NCBI GenBank assembly: GCA_018806985.1
Contig: JADANN010000302.1
Location: 434,001 to 498,000, forward strand
Origin: Angiostrongylus vasorum
Lineage: Eukaryota; Nematoda; Chromadorea; Rhabditida; Metastrongylidae
Direction of reading: 5' to 3'
Length of the DNA: 64,000 nt
In this document: in pieces, positions 1-12,500 of the stretch
Numbering within the stretch: position 1 is the first letter of the stretch
How the letters are laid out: each line of letters opens with the position of its first letter
The notes under the pieces: model-generated
Database searches by the model: none
What the model saw: only the letters and a program-made list of their open reading frames with translations
Told to the model about the DNA's origin: nothing
Program-made: the position numbers and the translations under genes

Positions 1-413
1 TAAACTTCTGTAGAGCAAAGACTAAAAAAAATACAAAAAAACGCAAATTTTCTCGTGTAACCGTGGCACTGCTAACGTCATGCACAGACGTCTTTATCAC
101 CTACTGTAAGAAACCTCGCTTGTTCTACTGATTGTTCGAAAAGCGTTAAGGTAAGTTAAGAGAGGAATAAGAATTGCATTTCAAATGATACAAAATTTGC
201 ACTTATCAGCAAAGTCTGGATATTTCCATAATTTTCGGTTTAATTAATGAAGCTTTCTGTGACCCAAAATATTCTTACTTACAGCCGAAAGGCCAAATTG
301 CCTTCGCACACGTACGCATTTAGATTAATGCGTACCTCACTGGATGTGTTAAAGAGTTGTGATGGTCCAGTTCCCGTTAAAGATCCAAACCGCCCAATGT
401 ATGGATGACTCAC

Positions 414-548
414 CGAATCTTCGATTCACATTAGATTTCCGAATTGTAAAGAATGAGAAAATCATACCATCTCTTATGAACTTCTCACACTGAACTCCAC
501 CGAAATCCGGTTGACACAAACACTGTGCGAGCCGATTGGCAGAGAAAT
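414..548 (-). CDS. EGF domain exon, second half
   Basis: A 135-nt exon, phase 1 in (acceptor TATCACAG) and phase 1 out (donor TTCG|GTGAGT). It encodes AQCLCQPDFGGVQCEKF, the C-x-C...G-G-x-x-C end of an EGF-like domain, then about 25 residues without a recognised domain. Joined straight to the exon at 15297-15371 it gives one complete six-cysteine EGF domain. Confidence 0.75.
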
Positions 549-3500
549 CTGTGATAGAGATCATAAGAACCAGTTCTATAATCGTGCCAAATACATGCAC
601 AAAAAATTGTAGGAGAAACTTTGTTTAAAAAACTTTTGCGAAGAAAGAAGTCTTTGTAAAAGATTTTTACGTAGCAAATCAGAGGACCGACTTTCTGTTA
701 ACCACAGCATTGGCCATCAACTCATTGTTTTCGGCAGCTTCGGCAGTGCATTCACTGCTTTTTCTTGGTGAGCAAACACAAGGTTATTACAGCTTTTATC
801 CATTCACAAAGTCGACGTTAGGCGTTTTCGCCTTCTTCACAGCCCGGAAGAGTCAAATTGACGCACAATCTACTCAGCCAAAAGGTATCATAGCGTCAGC
901 AGATAAAACTTAACATATAAGTGTTTATTCGTATAGTGAACAGCTTTTCTTAAACCCTCACCGTTTTGTCGTTTCTATGTCGTGCAGATTATTGGAGACC
1001 AGCTACACAGAGTTTGACATGGGTGAGAAATGTGCCTGGCTCAAATCAAAAAAATCAATGTGAGAATCAACTGGAGATAACGGGTGATCACAAGACGCTC
1101 CTTCCTATGGTTTATTATTGAAATTTTTAAAGTCTATCCAGAATGCTTCAAGACTTTGTCGCACTGAAGTTTTAGATTCCTTTGCGATGTTTATAACTTC
1201 TACCTCAAAATTTCCCTCTTGTCCTAAACTCTGGTCCTATGAGTGCCTAGTGAAGTACTCTAACTTTATTCTTACCATCTAGGTAATCTTTTATACAGAC
1301 GTAGAGCTGTCTATTACATTCGTTCCACCACTGTTTACAAGAAATCAAGTACACCGTACCTGAACTCATGCAATCAGCGTCTCTACCGTTAGGGCAAATT
1401 ATGCATTTGTGCGTTTGGCGCAGAAGGTCGTGCAGACGATTACGAGCTAGCTGGCGTCTTAGAGTGTTCAGTAATTCCTCATGAGTTAGATGCTGAGGTA
1501 ACGGGAAAACCATCTCACGAGTATTCAAATGCTCCTGGTTCGTCTACTTAACGCGCGTCTTAACAGCAGTACGTGGTAGAGTCCTTCGACATCTCCGCAC
1601 TTATACTAACGTGTTGATTAACTCCGCAATACAAGCCGTCAAGTCGTACTCGAACTCCTTATGCAACATGAAAGAGCAACGAACATGTGTGGCTCCTTAA
1701 TTCAGCAGCTCACAGTTTCTCTTAAAGGAGTGCCCAAATTGCTCAATCAGATGGTCTGGAAAATATTACGCACAACTGAGACGGTTGGCAACGCGACAGC
1801 GACTGGCACCACTTTTCATCTCGTTCAACTCAAAATGTTGAAGCACTTCTGCTTAGTCTTCGGCCAGTTCTCTACTGTGTGCATATGGACGACCGTTTTC
1901 GTCATATGCTCAACGCAAAGTAAGAGAGACAAATGTTATGGATTGTTAAACCAACAGTCAGAGTACATAGATTTCACTAGATCGGAACCAAGGAAAGATT
2001 TGGTTCGGTTTTTGAAGTTTAAATCAAACCGTCCAAAAACGGCTTCACCACAAAATGATACCGAAAGCCAAGTAAGAAAAGCATAATGGTTCATGACCTC
2101 TCCATGCTTCTTACAGCCAACAGCGAGGATAAAGCAAAAGTGTAGAAAGAGGAATCCCTGGAATAGGAGCGAAAAATAGCCATTTCAAATGGCTACGAAA
2201 GCCTAGCTACACGAGGCAGGTTTAGAGGGAAAACCCACACTCCACGATGAGTTTAGTGAAGATAAAATATCATTGATTTGCCCCTTATTTCCGACAATAG
2301 AAGTGCAGCAATAAAACACTGTTTAAAGTGTCTGTCTACAAAACTCGGTAACAGTGTTTGAAATACCACTGAACACTCAAAGTCGTCACCTAGTTTGTAA
2401 CGGATTGTATGACCGCCGGTGTACAACGCAAAATTGCGTAACATGCCCTAACGGTTGAGACGGTTGATTGCATCAGTTCATGTACAGTTTAGTTGTTCTC
2501 TTGAAAGCATGCAGTGACGAATACATTGACGAAAGGGGGTAGAAACGACACTGTGTGTCCATATTAAAAAAAAGCCTATTCAATAAATTAAAAAAGACAC
2601 TATAGATAGATACGCGTCATGAGAAAGTCACTATCATTAATTGCTACCCACTAGTCAATGCAGCTGATAAGTATGAATTAGATGCGTGTTACTATCAATT
2701 GGATGGGGTAATCCTGGACGACAGATCGTGTTATAGATGAGTCTTGGCTTTTTTTTAAAAATGGACTTCGTTCGACTCCTGAACCTAGCCTACTTATGAG
2801 TGCTACGCCGTCGACTTTGGGCAAACTTCTATTCCTTACCTTTTGTACTATGTGCTCTTATAATTGGCATGTTTACAGCATTTACCGTCACAAAACGTCC
2901 TCCCTTGCCCTCGGGACGTTAACCATTCCACCTCAAACTTAGGAGATCAAAAAAATCAGTATTAAAAATATGTTGTGGGAGACCTGACCGCCAGAGCAAC
3001 AAAGGCCAACGAGAGCGAATACAAGATCGAAAGATTTGGATCGTAAGAAATAAATTAAGATGGAAAACTTCTTGCAGGACCCATGTCGGGCGCACGCCTC
3101 TTCCGTGGAAACTCGATTTGTCAGAAGAAAGAGAGCAACCTCTGGACATGGGAATCTCCTTACGGCACGACTAATGCGAAAGTCGATCAAATTCTGACAA
3201 ACAGAAGATAGTGCCTACTTAATACACTGGTAGTCTCATTCTATACTGGGTCCGATCAACGCCTTCTTTGCGTGAAGAATCGGTACTAAGCTGGAAAAAA
3301 GTCCATGTCATCGCCCAAGAAGAAAAAATTCTAGCCGTATATGACGAGAAAATTTTGAAAGAAACCCTATCAAAAGTGAGGAGCAGATTAAGAAAGATCA
3401 ATCGAAGACTACGAGCTGCTTGTCGAAGGACTTAAAAGTTGTTCCGAATTCGCTTCATTTCTTCAAGCGATAAGATCAGCTCCCATCTCCATTACCACTA

Positions 3501-6500
3501 AGGAGTTGCTCGAGAAGAAAAGAAAACTGAAGCTTGATCCTATTTCTGCACGGTCAACACGGCTAATAATAAATGCCAGTTGCAGAAGAGTTCGAAGAAA
3601 GGTTTACCTCGTTAGAGGCAAAAGAAACTGTTAGAAGCAGAGTGAAAAAGAAAAACTACCGTTAGGTTTTCTATGACTACAATGGTCCGCTGTCAACCTT
3701 GATGAACGAATGCGGTATCACTAAAACATGCTGCTATGATATGGAATTAATAAGAGGAAAGTACTACGCCTGCCTTTTTTCGTTCCAGAGTGCCCACGCT
3801 AGACCATTAAATCCACACTGAAGAAAAACCACCTGAACCTTCTTCATTTTGAGGTTTGAGTTGAGGTTGAAATCATGAAAAAAAGATATAGCTTCAGAAC
3901 CTGGTGATATCACACCGACTTCCTTTGAGCGACACCATAAGATATCGTGCCTTCAAAATGAAAAAAAACCCCCCAGACCACTAAAGAGTGTCGCGCACGG
4001 TCATCTTGTGCAAGAAAGTGTTCATTAACCGTCGTCCGACAGGCTTGTTCAGTGTACTGCTTGTTGACAGTCTTATAGAATAAGCTCTTTACGAAGATTA
4101 TCATGTCTCGCATGTCAAGGACAACGAGTTATTAGCTTAGGAGTAAGCAGTTGAGCTAACAAAACTTAGAAAAGGATCTTGATCTATGATCACATCCGAA
4201 CACTATTAACGGTCATTGATTTTTGTCGCCAATACCACTTGTCCCTAGTTCTGACTTTTCTATGAGAAAGCGTTCCACAGCGCTGGAACGAATGCATTCC
4301 TATCAGTGCTCGTCGACTAAGAAGTAGACTCGATCTACGTAAGAACTCTTTCTGACTGTTATTGGAACTGCACTACGTACAGCCATTCTATCGATCTTTT
4401 AGGAAAAAAGGGTTCGAGGCGACACCATGTTGCCAAAGCTGTTTAGTGCCGCAGTGCAGTGGGTAATGAAGTTACCTAACTGGGAAGAAAAAAGGCATAC
4501 CTATTGATAGAAAATTCTTCCGAAATCTTGGTCTCGGCCATCACATCGTCATTCTGTCAAGAAGTGCCGGCGAAACACCAGCGATGAACAATGGTATGAA
4601 GACATGCGAGAAAAAAAGATCGGACTATGCTTAAATTGGAAGAGGACTCAGTTTATGAAAAAACCCAAGTTGCGAACACGATCAGGTCAAAGTGGATGAT
4701 TCTCTGATTACGGAGACCACCTCGTATTTATACACTGGACGTTCAATGAACGTGGAGAACAACATGAAGGAGGAATTAGATAAAAGAAGGAAGCAGCTCG
4801 GACCCGATTCGGGTTTCTTGAAGAAGCCACCTAATAACTAAAGAACACGGAAAATCTGCGCTCACCCTTTTCGATTCAACAGTCCTCTCAGCGCTCTGGA
4901 GACGTATGCTGATATTTAAACCACTTCATCTGTACTGCGCGCTAGTCACGCAGCGCTTGAACGATGTCTTATCAAATATACCCCACACACCCAATATCTA
5001 GGTGCAATGGGAATCTCTCATCTTTGAAATCTACCTCATCTTCGAGATCCAGGATCGCACAGTTTGATAGCGAAGCATAGGCAGGCTGGTAACATAATAA
5101 GAACGGACGAAAGATAGATGAAAGGAAATATGAACCACATAAGGATGCTGTGGTGCCCTAGGACAATCACCTCCACGTTAAGTGGACGTCTTCGGAACTA
5201 AACTCGAACAACTGCACTCGCGGCTACAATTGTTTTACAGATCACGGTATGTGACTCACACCAGCTGCCATGCTCGAACCAAAGCACCACTATGGACGAA
5301 GAATGCAAGGAAAGGAAAGGAATGCTAGATGTGCTGGAGCCCGCACAACTCGTGAAGATGGCCCGTCTAAGTATCTAAGTAGGAAGGTTGGTAAATTTGA
5401 ACTTAAACAGAATACTTTGGTAAGCGCAAATAGGATACAGAGACATAACAGAGAAGACTGTGAAGTAAAACGCGCTATCCTCACGCAGGAATCCAAATGA
5501 CCAAAAATTCAAAAAACGAACCGCAAAGAGGAGTTACTTGTGATCACATGTGATTTGTGATCTTGCGCCATATCTCAGAGCGATTTTTTCAGCCTAAGCG
5601 AGGCATATTTTCACCCATTTTAGACACTGCGTTTGGTCTCCGATAATAACTGAAGGACCTACGAACAAAAGGAAGGTGAGTGTCTAAGGTGCTCACCGTG
5701 CAAATAAATATTTGTCTTTTTAAGTCTTATCTACTAAGGGTTCAGGTAAGTAGATTGCGGATCAACTAGACACTTCCAGACTCTGAAGAAGGCGAAATCG
5801 CTGAAATGTCGGCTTTTGTAAATAAATAAATGCTGTAATCACAAGCCATCAAGAAAACAGTGAAATATTATGTAGTCACTTTTTATTTGCCGCTTATCCT
5901 TTTTTTCGCATAATGTATGGCAGGATATGATGTGAAATACAACCACAATCGTGCTGAGATATTTACAAAACTCCAGACCACAGGTGTCTGCGGTGGGGAT
6001 CGAACCCGTTATTACCCGCTGCGTGGGCTAATGCTTTGACTGCTACACTGTGCGGGTCCTTCCTTTAGCATTTCTCTCAGCCCTGTCTTATAGGTGCTAT
6101 CAGCAATCAGCCGTCAACAGGATTTATCTGGGGAGAACAAATCAGCATTGAAACCAGTTAAGCTGAAGCTATAGTATAGATCACAATGTACTCACTTTTT
6201 ATTTACTGCCTATTCTTTTTTCACAGTAGGATATAATCTGACATACAACCACAACAGTGCTGAGATATTCACAAGACTCCTGACCATAGGTGCATGCGGT
6301 GGCGAACAAACCCGATTCTACCCTTTCCAGGAGCTAAAGTGTTCACTATTACATGCGTACCCTTCGGTTCGCTTTTCTCTCAGTCCTGTTTTATAGGTGA
6401 TATCAGGAATCACCCCTCAACGGCATTGACCTGGAAAGCTGATAGCAGGTATAAAAACACGGTTGAGAGGAAGGCTAAACGAAGGATCTGCATGGTGTGT

Positions 6501-9500
6501 TAGTGAACGCGTTATTCTCCTAAAAGGGTAATAGCGGGTTGGATCCCCACCGCAGACACCTACCGTAAGGAGTATTGCAAATATCTCAGCACCATAGTGA
6601 ATTCTTAATTTTACTATTTAGAATCGGCTAAAGACAGGAAGTACGAACTTATATCGAAAAGCACCACCAACTGCTTCTACAAAGGTTGTGGAAACTTTCT
6701 CTTCTTAGACGTTTCTTTCTCGTAAATGTTAATCGACAAAAAATGCATCCTATCCCACTGTTATTAGTGTAATGTGGTAAGCAGCTGATCACGATTGTAG
6801 TAAAGATTTACATACCTTGATCGAGTGCTCTTCTCTTGCACACCACATAATTCAAAGCATCGCACGATTGTGGCGTCCAGTAACGATACATGGTTTCTTC
6901 TTGCAGCGATACACAAGCATCTGAAAAGATGAAGAGATAGTTCTGGGATAAAGATAATACAAAAGGCATAAATTGACAGCTGCGCTCCCTAGAAAGTACT
7001 AGCCTCATTGGAAAGCGACACTGAAGAAAACGTCCGTGTGAACGCCGCCACAATAAGGAAAAAGCGAGGAAATATTTCGGTGACAAACCAAACTATTTCC
7101 TAGTATATTTGAAAACAAGTGCAATTATCAAATGGAAAACGGGCAGGAATTCACAGAAATGACTCTACAGTTCTATAGTGATTTATACAAAAAATTTTAA
7201 TCATCTAAGTCATTGTAAATGATCTTCACACCAATCAATGTCTGAAAAAGTTGAACATACTGTCATAACTGCGATTAAGGTCTAATCCACCAGGCTTCCA
7301 GTAGTGCTTACGTACGATATTGGTGCCTGGAAAGCTCACCCATACGGGCCCGGATCCATTAGAAACGGAACGCAACGATGTCCACACACCAGTGACACCA
7401 TACCCTTAATCACTCACATTGCTTCAAAATCGTAACATATAGATGCATGTACTGAAACATTGGACGCATTGTAGGTTCACTACTTTAAGAACATCAAATC
7501 CTTGTCTCGTCACAAGACGGTACGAGGCCAACAACACTACTGTTATATCCTAGTGATCTTCCAAAGCAGGTGAACCTGCAATGTGCCGACGAGTGGTTCC
7601 ATTGAAAAACTGCGAACTTCCAAGCAAAGCTATTTCAACGTTCTGGAGAAAACTTCACCCATTCAACGTTATTAGTGGAATTCTTAATCAATGGCAGAAC
7701 CCACACCCACTTTTTAAGAGAGAAATTTTGAAAAAACAGCACACGAAAAACATGAAGCCCGAAGGATGTTGAGATTGTTCTTCGGTTCTTTCCAGCACTT
7801 AACAGAGTGAATGGATAAACAAATTGGACTGGAAAGAAATGCAGAAAAGATGTGTCAGCCGACGCCGACCACTGCTCTTCATGGTCTCCTACTTCAACAT
7901 GGCTGAGGGTGTTCTTCGGTACCGAACTCCCACACTCTATAGGTTATTTACTGTCTCAGCAAGATCTATCAAACCGAAAAAAAAGTCCAAAATGATCACC
8001 AGTAAACCCATTTAGAAGCAAATTAGTACCAAAAATCACTGCTGTTATGGTATCAAACTAGTCGCAGGGCGTCATATCCTCACAGGGGCACACAAATGCC
8101 AGTTGTAACTATCTGAGAAGGATTCCAACTAGGCTAGCCTCGAGACTCCAGGGAACCACAAATAACTCGATCAGAAATAAATGAGCCACAATACCACGCA
8201 CAACGGGCGCGCCAGGAAACCACGTGTGCCAAAGGACAACAAGTGAGAGACGAAGGACGTCGCATGTCGCACAGGACATAACCCAACAACAAGCCACAAA
8301 GGTTGGTTCTTGCTCTTCACCTAAAATACTGGAACAATCTTTTCGGATTCTGATCTTTTCCCTTCTTCTAAGGCTGCTGGTTGCATAAAGTTTCATGTAA
8401 TCGTCTTGCCAATAATAAAAAGCAAAAAAATCAACATATCTCATTTAAATGATGGACCCTCGGTCGTAGATAGAAAGTTCCATAATGAAATGTCAACAGC
8501 GTATACTTTGCAGTGCACCATCAGGAACCCAAAACGTTGTCTCCTAAGTGTTCCTATCATCTCATTGATCACCACTTTCCGTTTACAGCCTCCACATCAA
8601 AAGAAAGTCAACAATGTAATGTTATTTAGTGATGTTCGTCAACTCGTGTAACTCTCCATCAATCCTTAGCAAAAATTTCTCCTTAAATTGGTTGCTAATG
8701 AACCCACTGCAAAACCAGGAAAGTCAACGGAAATGAGTTTAGAGAAGAAACAAAATCGTCGCTGAAAATGCGAGTCTTCCACAGGACCAACCCATGACGA
8801 GACCTCCTATATTTTGACAAAGTAAAGAAAGGTGTCTCTCTGACACTTGCGTAGCGCCACTATTCTGTCCTGGGTCCAGTAACCGCTTTTTTTGTGACAC
8901 GATTCCATTAGGCCAAATTAATTCATGTCATCAACAAATAAGAAAAAAGTTAGTCATGCATAATAAGTAAACAAACGTCGCAATCCGTTCTTTAATAGAC
9001 AGCAGCCGAATTCCCTGTGCTGACATCTTAAAAAAGCACGCATTCGGCTATGATGAGATTCAAGAAATGAAAATGTTCGGCAAGCAAATGGCTAACTAGC
9101 TGTTTGGGCCCGCATAGTTCCTGGGGAAAGTGGGTCATTCATTTATCACTTACGTATGTGACTACTCATTTCACAGTTCTTTTTTCAAATATAAGATTCT
9201 CATAACTTCTATAATGCTGAGATATTTGCAAAACTCTGGACCGCAGGTGCTTATGGTGGGGAACGAACGCGCTATTGTCCTTTCCGGAGAGTAACGCGTT
9301 CACCACCACACCATGCGGGTCGTTCGTTTCGCCTGTCTCTCAGCTAGTTCTATCGATCACTTGCCATCAGCAAGCACCCATCAGCGGGTTTGATCTGGGG
9401 ATCCCAAATCGGCATTGAACCCAGTTAAGCTGAGGCTATAGTTATAATAATTTTTTATTTACTGCCTATTCTTTTTTAATGGCAGGGTATGTTGCGAAAT

Positions 9501-12500
9501 ATAACTTCTATAATGCTGAGATATTTGCAAAACTCCGGACGCAGGTGAACGCGTTACTCCCCGGAAAGGACAATAGCGCGTTCGTTCCCCACCGCAGACA
9601 CCTGCGGTCAGGAGTTTTGCAAATAGCTCAGCATTACAGAAGTTATATTTCGCAACATACCCGGCCATTAAAAAGAATAGGCAGTAAATTAAAAGGTTAA
9701 GACAGCATTCTAAGTTCTTAAAACAACCCACGTTCTGCAAATGCAGCATGAATCAGGAAAGACCTATTACTGCGCTACAAATTCAAAAAAAATGAAATCT
9801 TGTGTGAAAGTGCCATGTACTTCTCGCAATGCATACGACATCTTGCCTTCAGTGGGAGAAAATTTCACACCAGTGAACGACGTCACACATTGGCATCTTG
9901 TCCAAAAAGGAAGACCAATGGAGTCTTCATAATTGCAACCCTACACACTTGATGAGTGTACTCTACAAACTGTTAAAGAGGATTACAACTGCGGATATCG
10001 ATCATGTTGGCACAAAGGCACAAAAAACCTGTTCAGTTAACAGGATTCCGACAGAAATTCTGCTGCTTAGACAACATTAGCATCATGCAAAAATCACGAA
10101 AAGCATCACGGGTCGCAGTAGTCTGTCGGAAGTACCACCTGCCCCTTTTCGTTATGTTTGTCGACTATGAGAAAGCGCTTCACACCGTCGAAACGAATCC
10201 AGTCCTATAACCACTCGTCGACCAAGGAATGAGCCTGTCCTACATAACGGAACACTAGCAGACTGTTATTGGAAATGTAGTACAAAAATAATGCTTTTCC
10301 ATTAACTACTTACCATACCCATAGAAAAAAGGGTTCGATAAAGCAACATCACATCGTCAAATGCCGCACTGCAGTAGATAATGATGTCACTCGATTGGAA
10401 TGAGAGGGGCATCGTACGTATTGATGGAAAAATCCTAATAAATATTCGCTTCGCTGGCGACATCGTGGCATTTTTAAGAACAAACCACCTCATACATGAC
10501 CCTGACTTGTCAATTTGACCTTTCCACGTTCCGAAGAAGGCGAAACCGTCGGGACGTCAGCTAGTGTATGCCAAAAATCCTATAATATCAACCTCGTCCT
10601 TGCTTATCGAAGAAAAACAGTGAGTTGTTGTGCCGAGGTGAATAGAAAGTCGGTCTTGGGAATAGTTATATAAAGCGATAGCAGAGCAACGTAATAAGAA
10701 GATTAGATGAGAGATGGACGAAAAGCACGGTTCAGTGCACTACAAGAGAATGCAGGCATTTTCTTTGATGGCCACACAAAAGTGTTCACACATGTTCGTG
10801 GGTGACATTATCCATCTGAGTTCACAGATGAAAACATTTTCAGGAAATCGGAATCGGCATCGTGAACGCCGTTATGTTCGAAGCAGACTACCACCACGGA
10901 CAACGTTAGAGCGAGAGAGAAGTAGACGGAATTTGAAATCAGTAAGAGGTGAATACCCATAATTCAGTTAAAAAATGAGTCACTCGTAACTCACCCAGTC
11001 TGTCTGATGCCAACAAAGATCCATAAACGTAGCCGGCGTAAAACCTTTGATCGTCATCCGATTGAGTTAATGCTAGTACTTTCCCTTGCTCATTACAGTG
11101 TCTAACCGCCTGAAGGTATAAGCATTCTATAAACTTCTCTTCCATAAAACGGTTTATAATAAATCGAAAGCGATAAAGAAAAGGATAGACAATGCTTTAT
11201 GCGACCGTCTGCAAGAAACCGTGGAATGAAAATCGAAATCTGTTCGAATTTCAATCGCGTTGATCCAAGATGCAGCAAAAAGGCGACTTGTAGAGAGCAG
11301 TTAAGAAAATAGGAAACGACTCTAAGCAACAATAAGTCAGTGACAGACATTCGCAGTAAAAAAAAACTCTACTTGAAGAGAAAAATGAAGAATAAATAAA
11401 TAATTAGCACTTACACCACTCCAGTTCATAGGCTGGAGAATGAATGAATAACAAAATTCCATGTGGTAAACCTCGTCATCGTAGCATTTTCTCGCGGTCG
11501 GCAGATCTAAAAAAATCCTCAAAATTCTTGTTTCTCTCCTGTAAATGTTCACGACATGAGAGCGGCCGTGAAAAAAAATCACCAAAGTCCGTAATCGTAA
11601 ACTCTTGCGCGTAATAGGAGTTTGGTGTACGAAAAATTGTCTGAAAAAATAGTGCCAATCTCTTCCTTTCGGATCTTGATCCTCTACAATACTCTTACAA
11701 ACATTTGGGCGCCGGAGTTAAAAAATGAGGTTCAACAATGAATGCAAGACCCTACCCTACCAAACTCGACCAAGTCTCTGACTAGCCAAGCCTCCAGTGT
11801 CATCAGCATCGTAAAATTATTGGCACACTTATCTACAAAAAAACTGCCTCCAAATTCCAGAAATTTGCAAAGAGATTAGAGACTGCTTATGTTAGAAACC
11901 TTGGAACGCCTTAGCACAGCTACACCAAAATTTCAGCGGCAGTATACTCCATTAGCATTCAAGAACATTCATGAAGGAGAACATCAATAGTCGAGCCGTA
12001 GCCGAGCCTACACGCGAATCCGAATTTTCGTTGATGACGTTTTCAAGGAAATGGTTAGAATGAAACAATCGCTGGGATGTGCATAATATGTGAAATAGTG
12101 AAAGTGCGGTTAATAAAAAAAAACTTTATTCGGCTAAAGTTCCTTCTTATTGGCTTTCTTCAAAACCGGATTAGTCCTACTCCACTGTCCCCACGCCGTT
12201 CATTCTTCCGATGTGGGTTTTCGTGATCATCGCCTGCGGACAATGGACTCGGATGAATCCGAACGCAGAAGAAGAAGAATACGTCGAAACTTTAACCGAA
12301 TAAACTTTGATAGCAAGTTTGTGTTAGATTCCCAATAAAAAAAATAGACATTGATTATTCACACAGAGTTTAAGTGGAAGTTGCAAATTTTAGATAGAGG
12401 TTAAACATTACTGAGAAGTAGAGAGCCTCTTCTTTATGTTAATTTCCCTTGATACACGCAGTGAATCAGGATAACCTTGTCTCGATTATGACCTCTTGAA

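Noticed and set aside
8109..8444. 111-codon minus-strand frame in the lectin-gene intron
   Set aside because: No domain, no plausible splice sites, and part of it overlaps a decayed family B copy.
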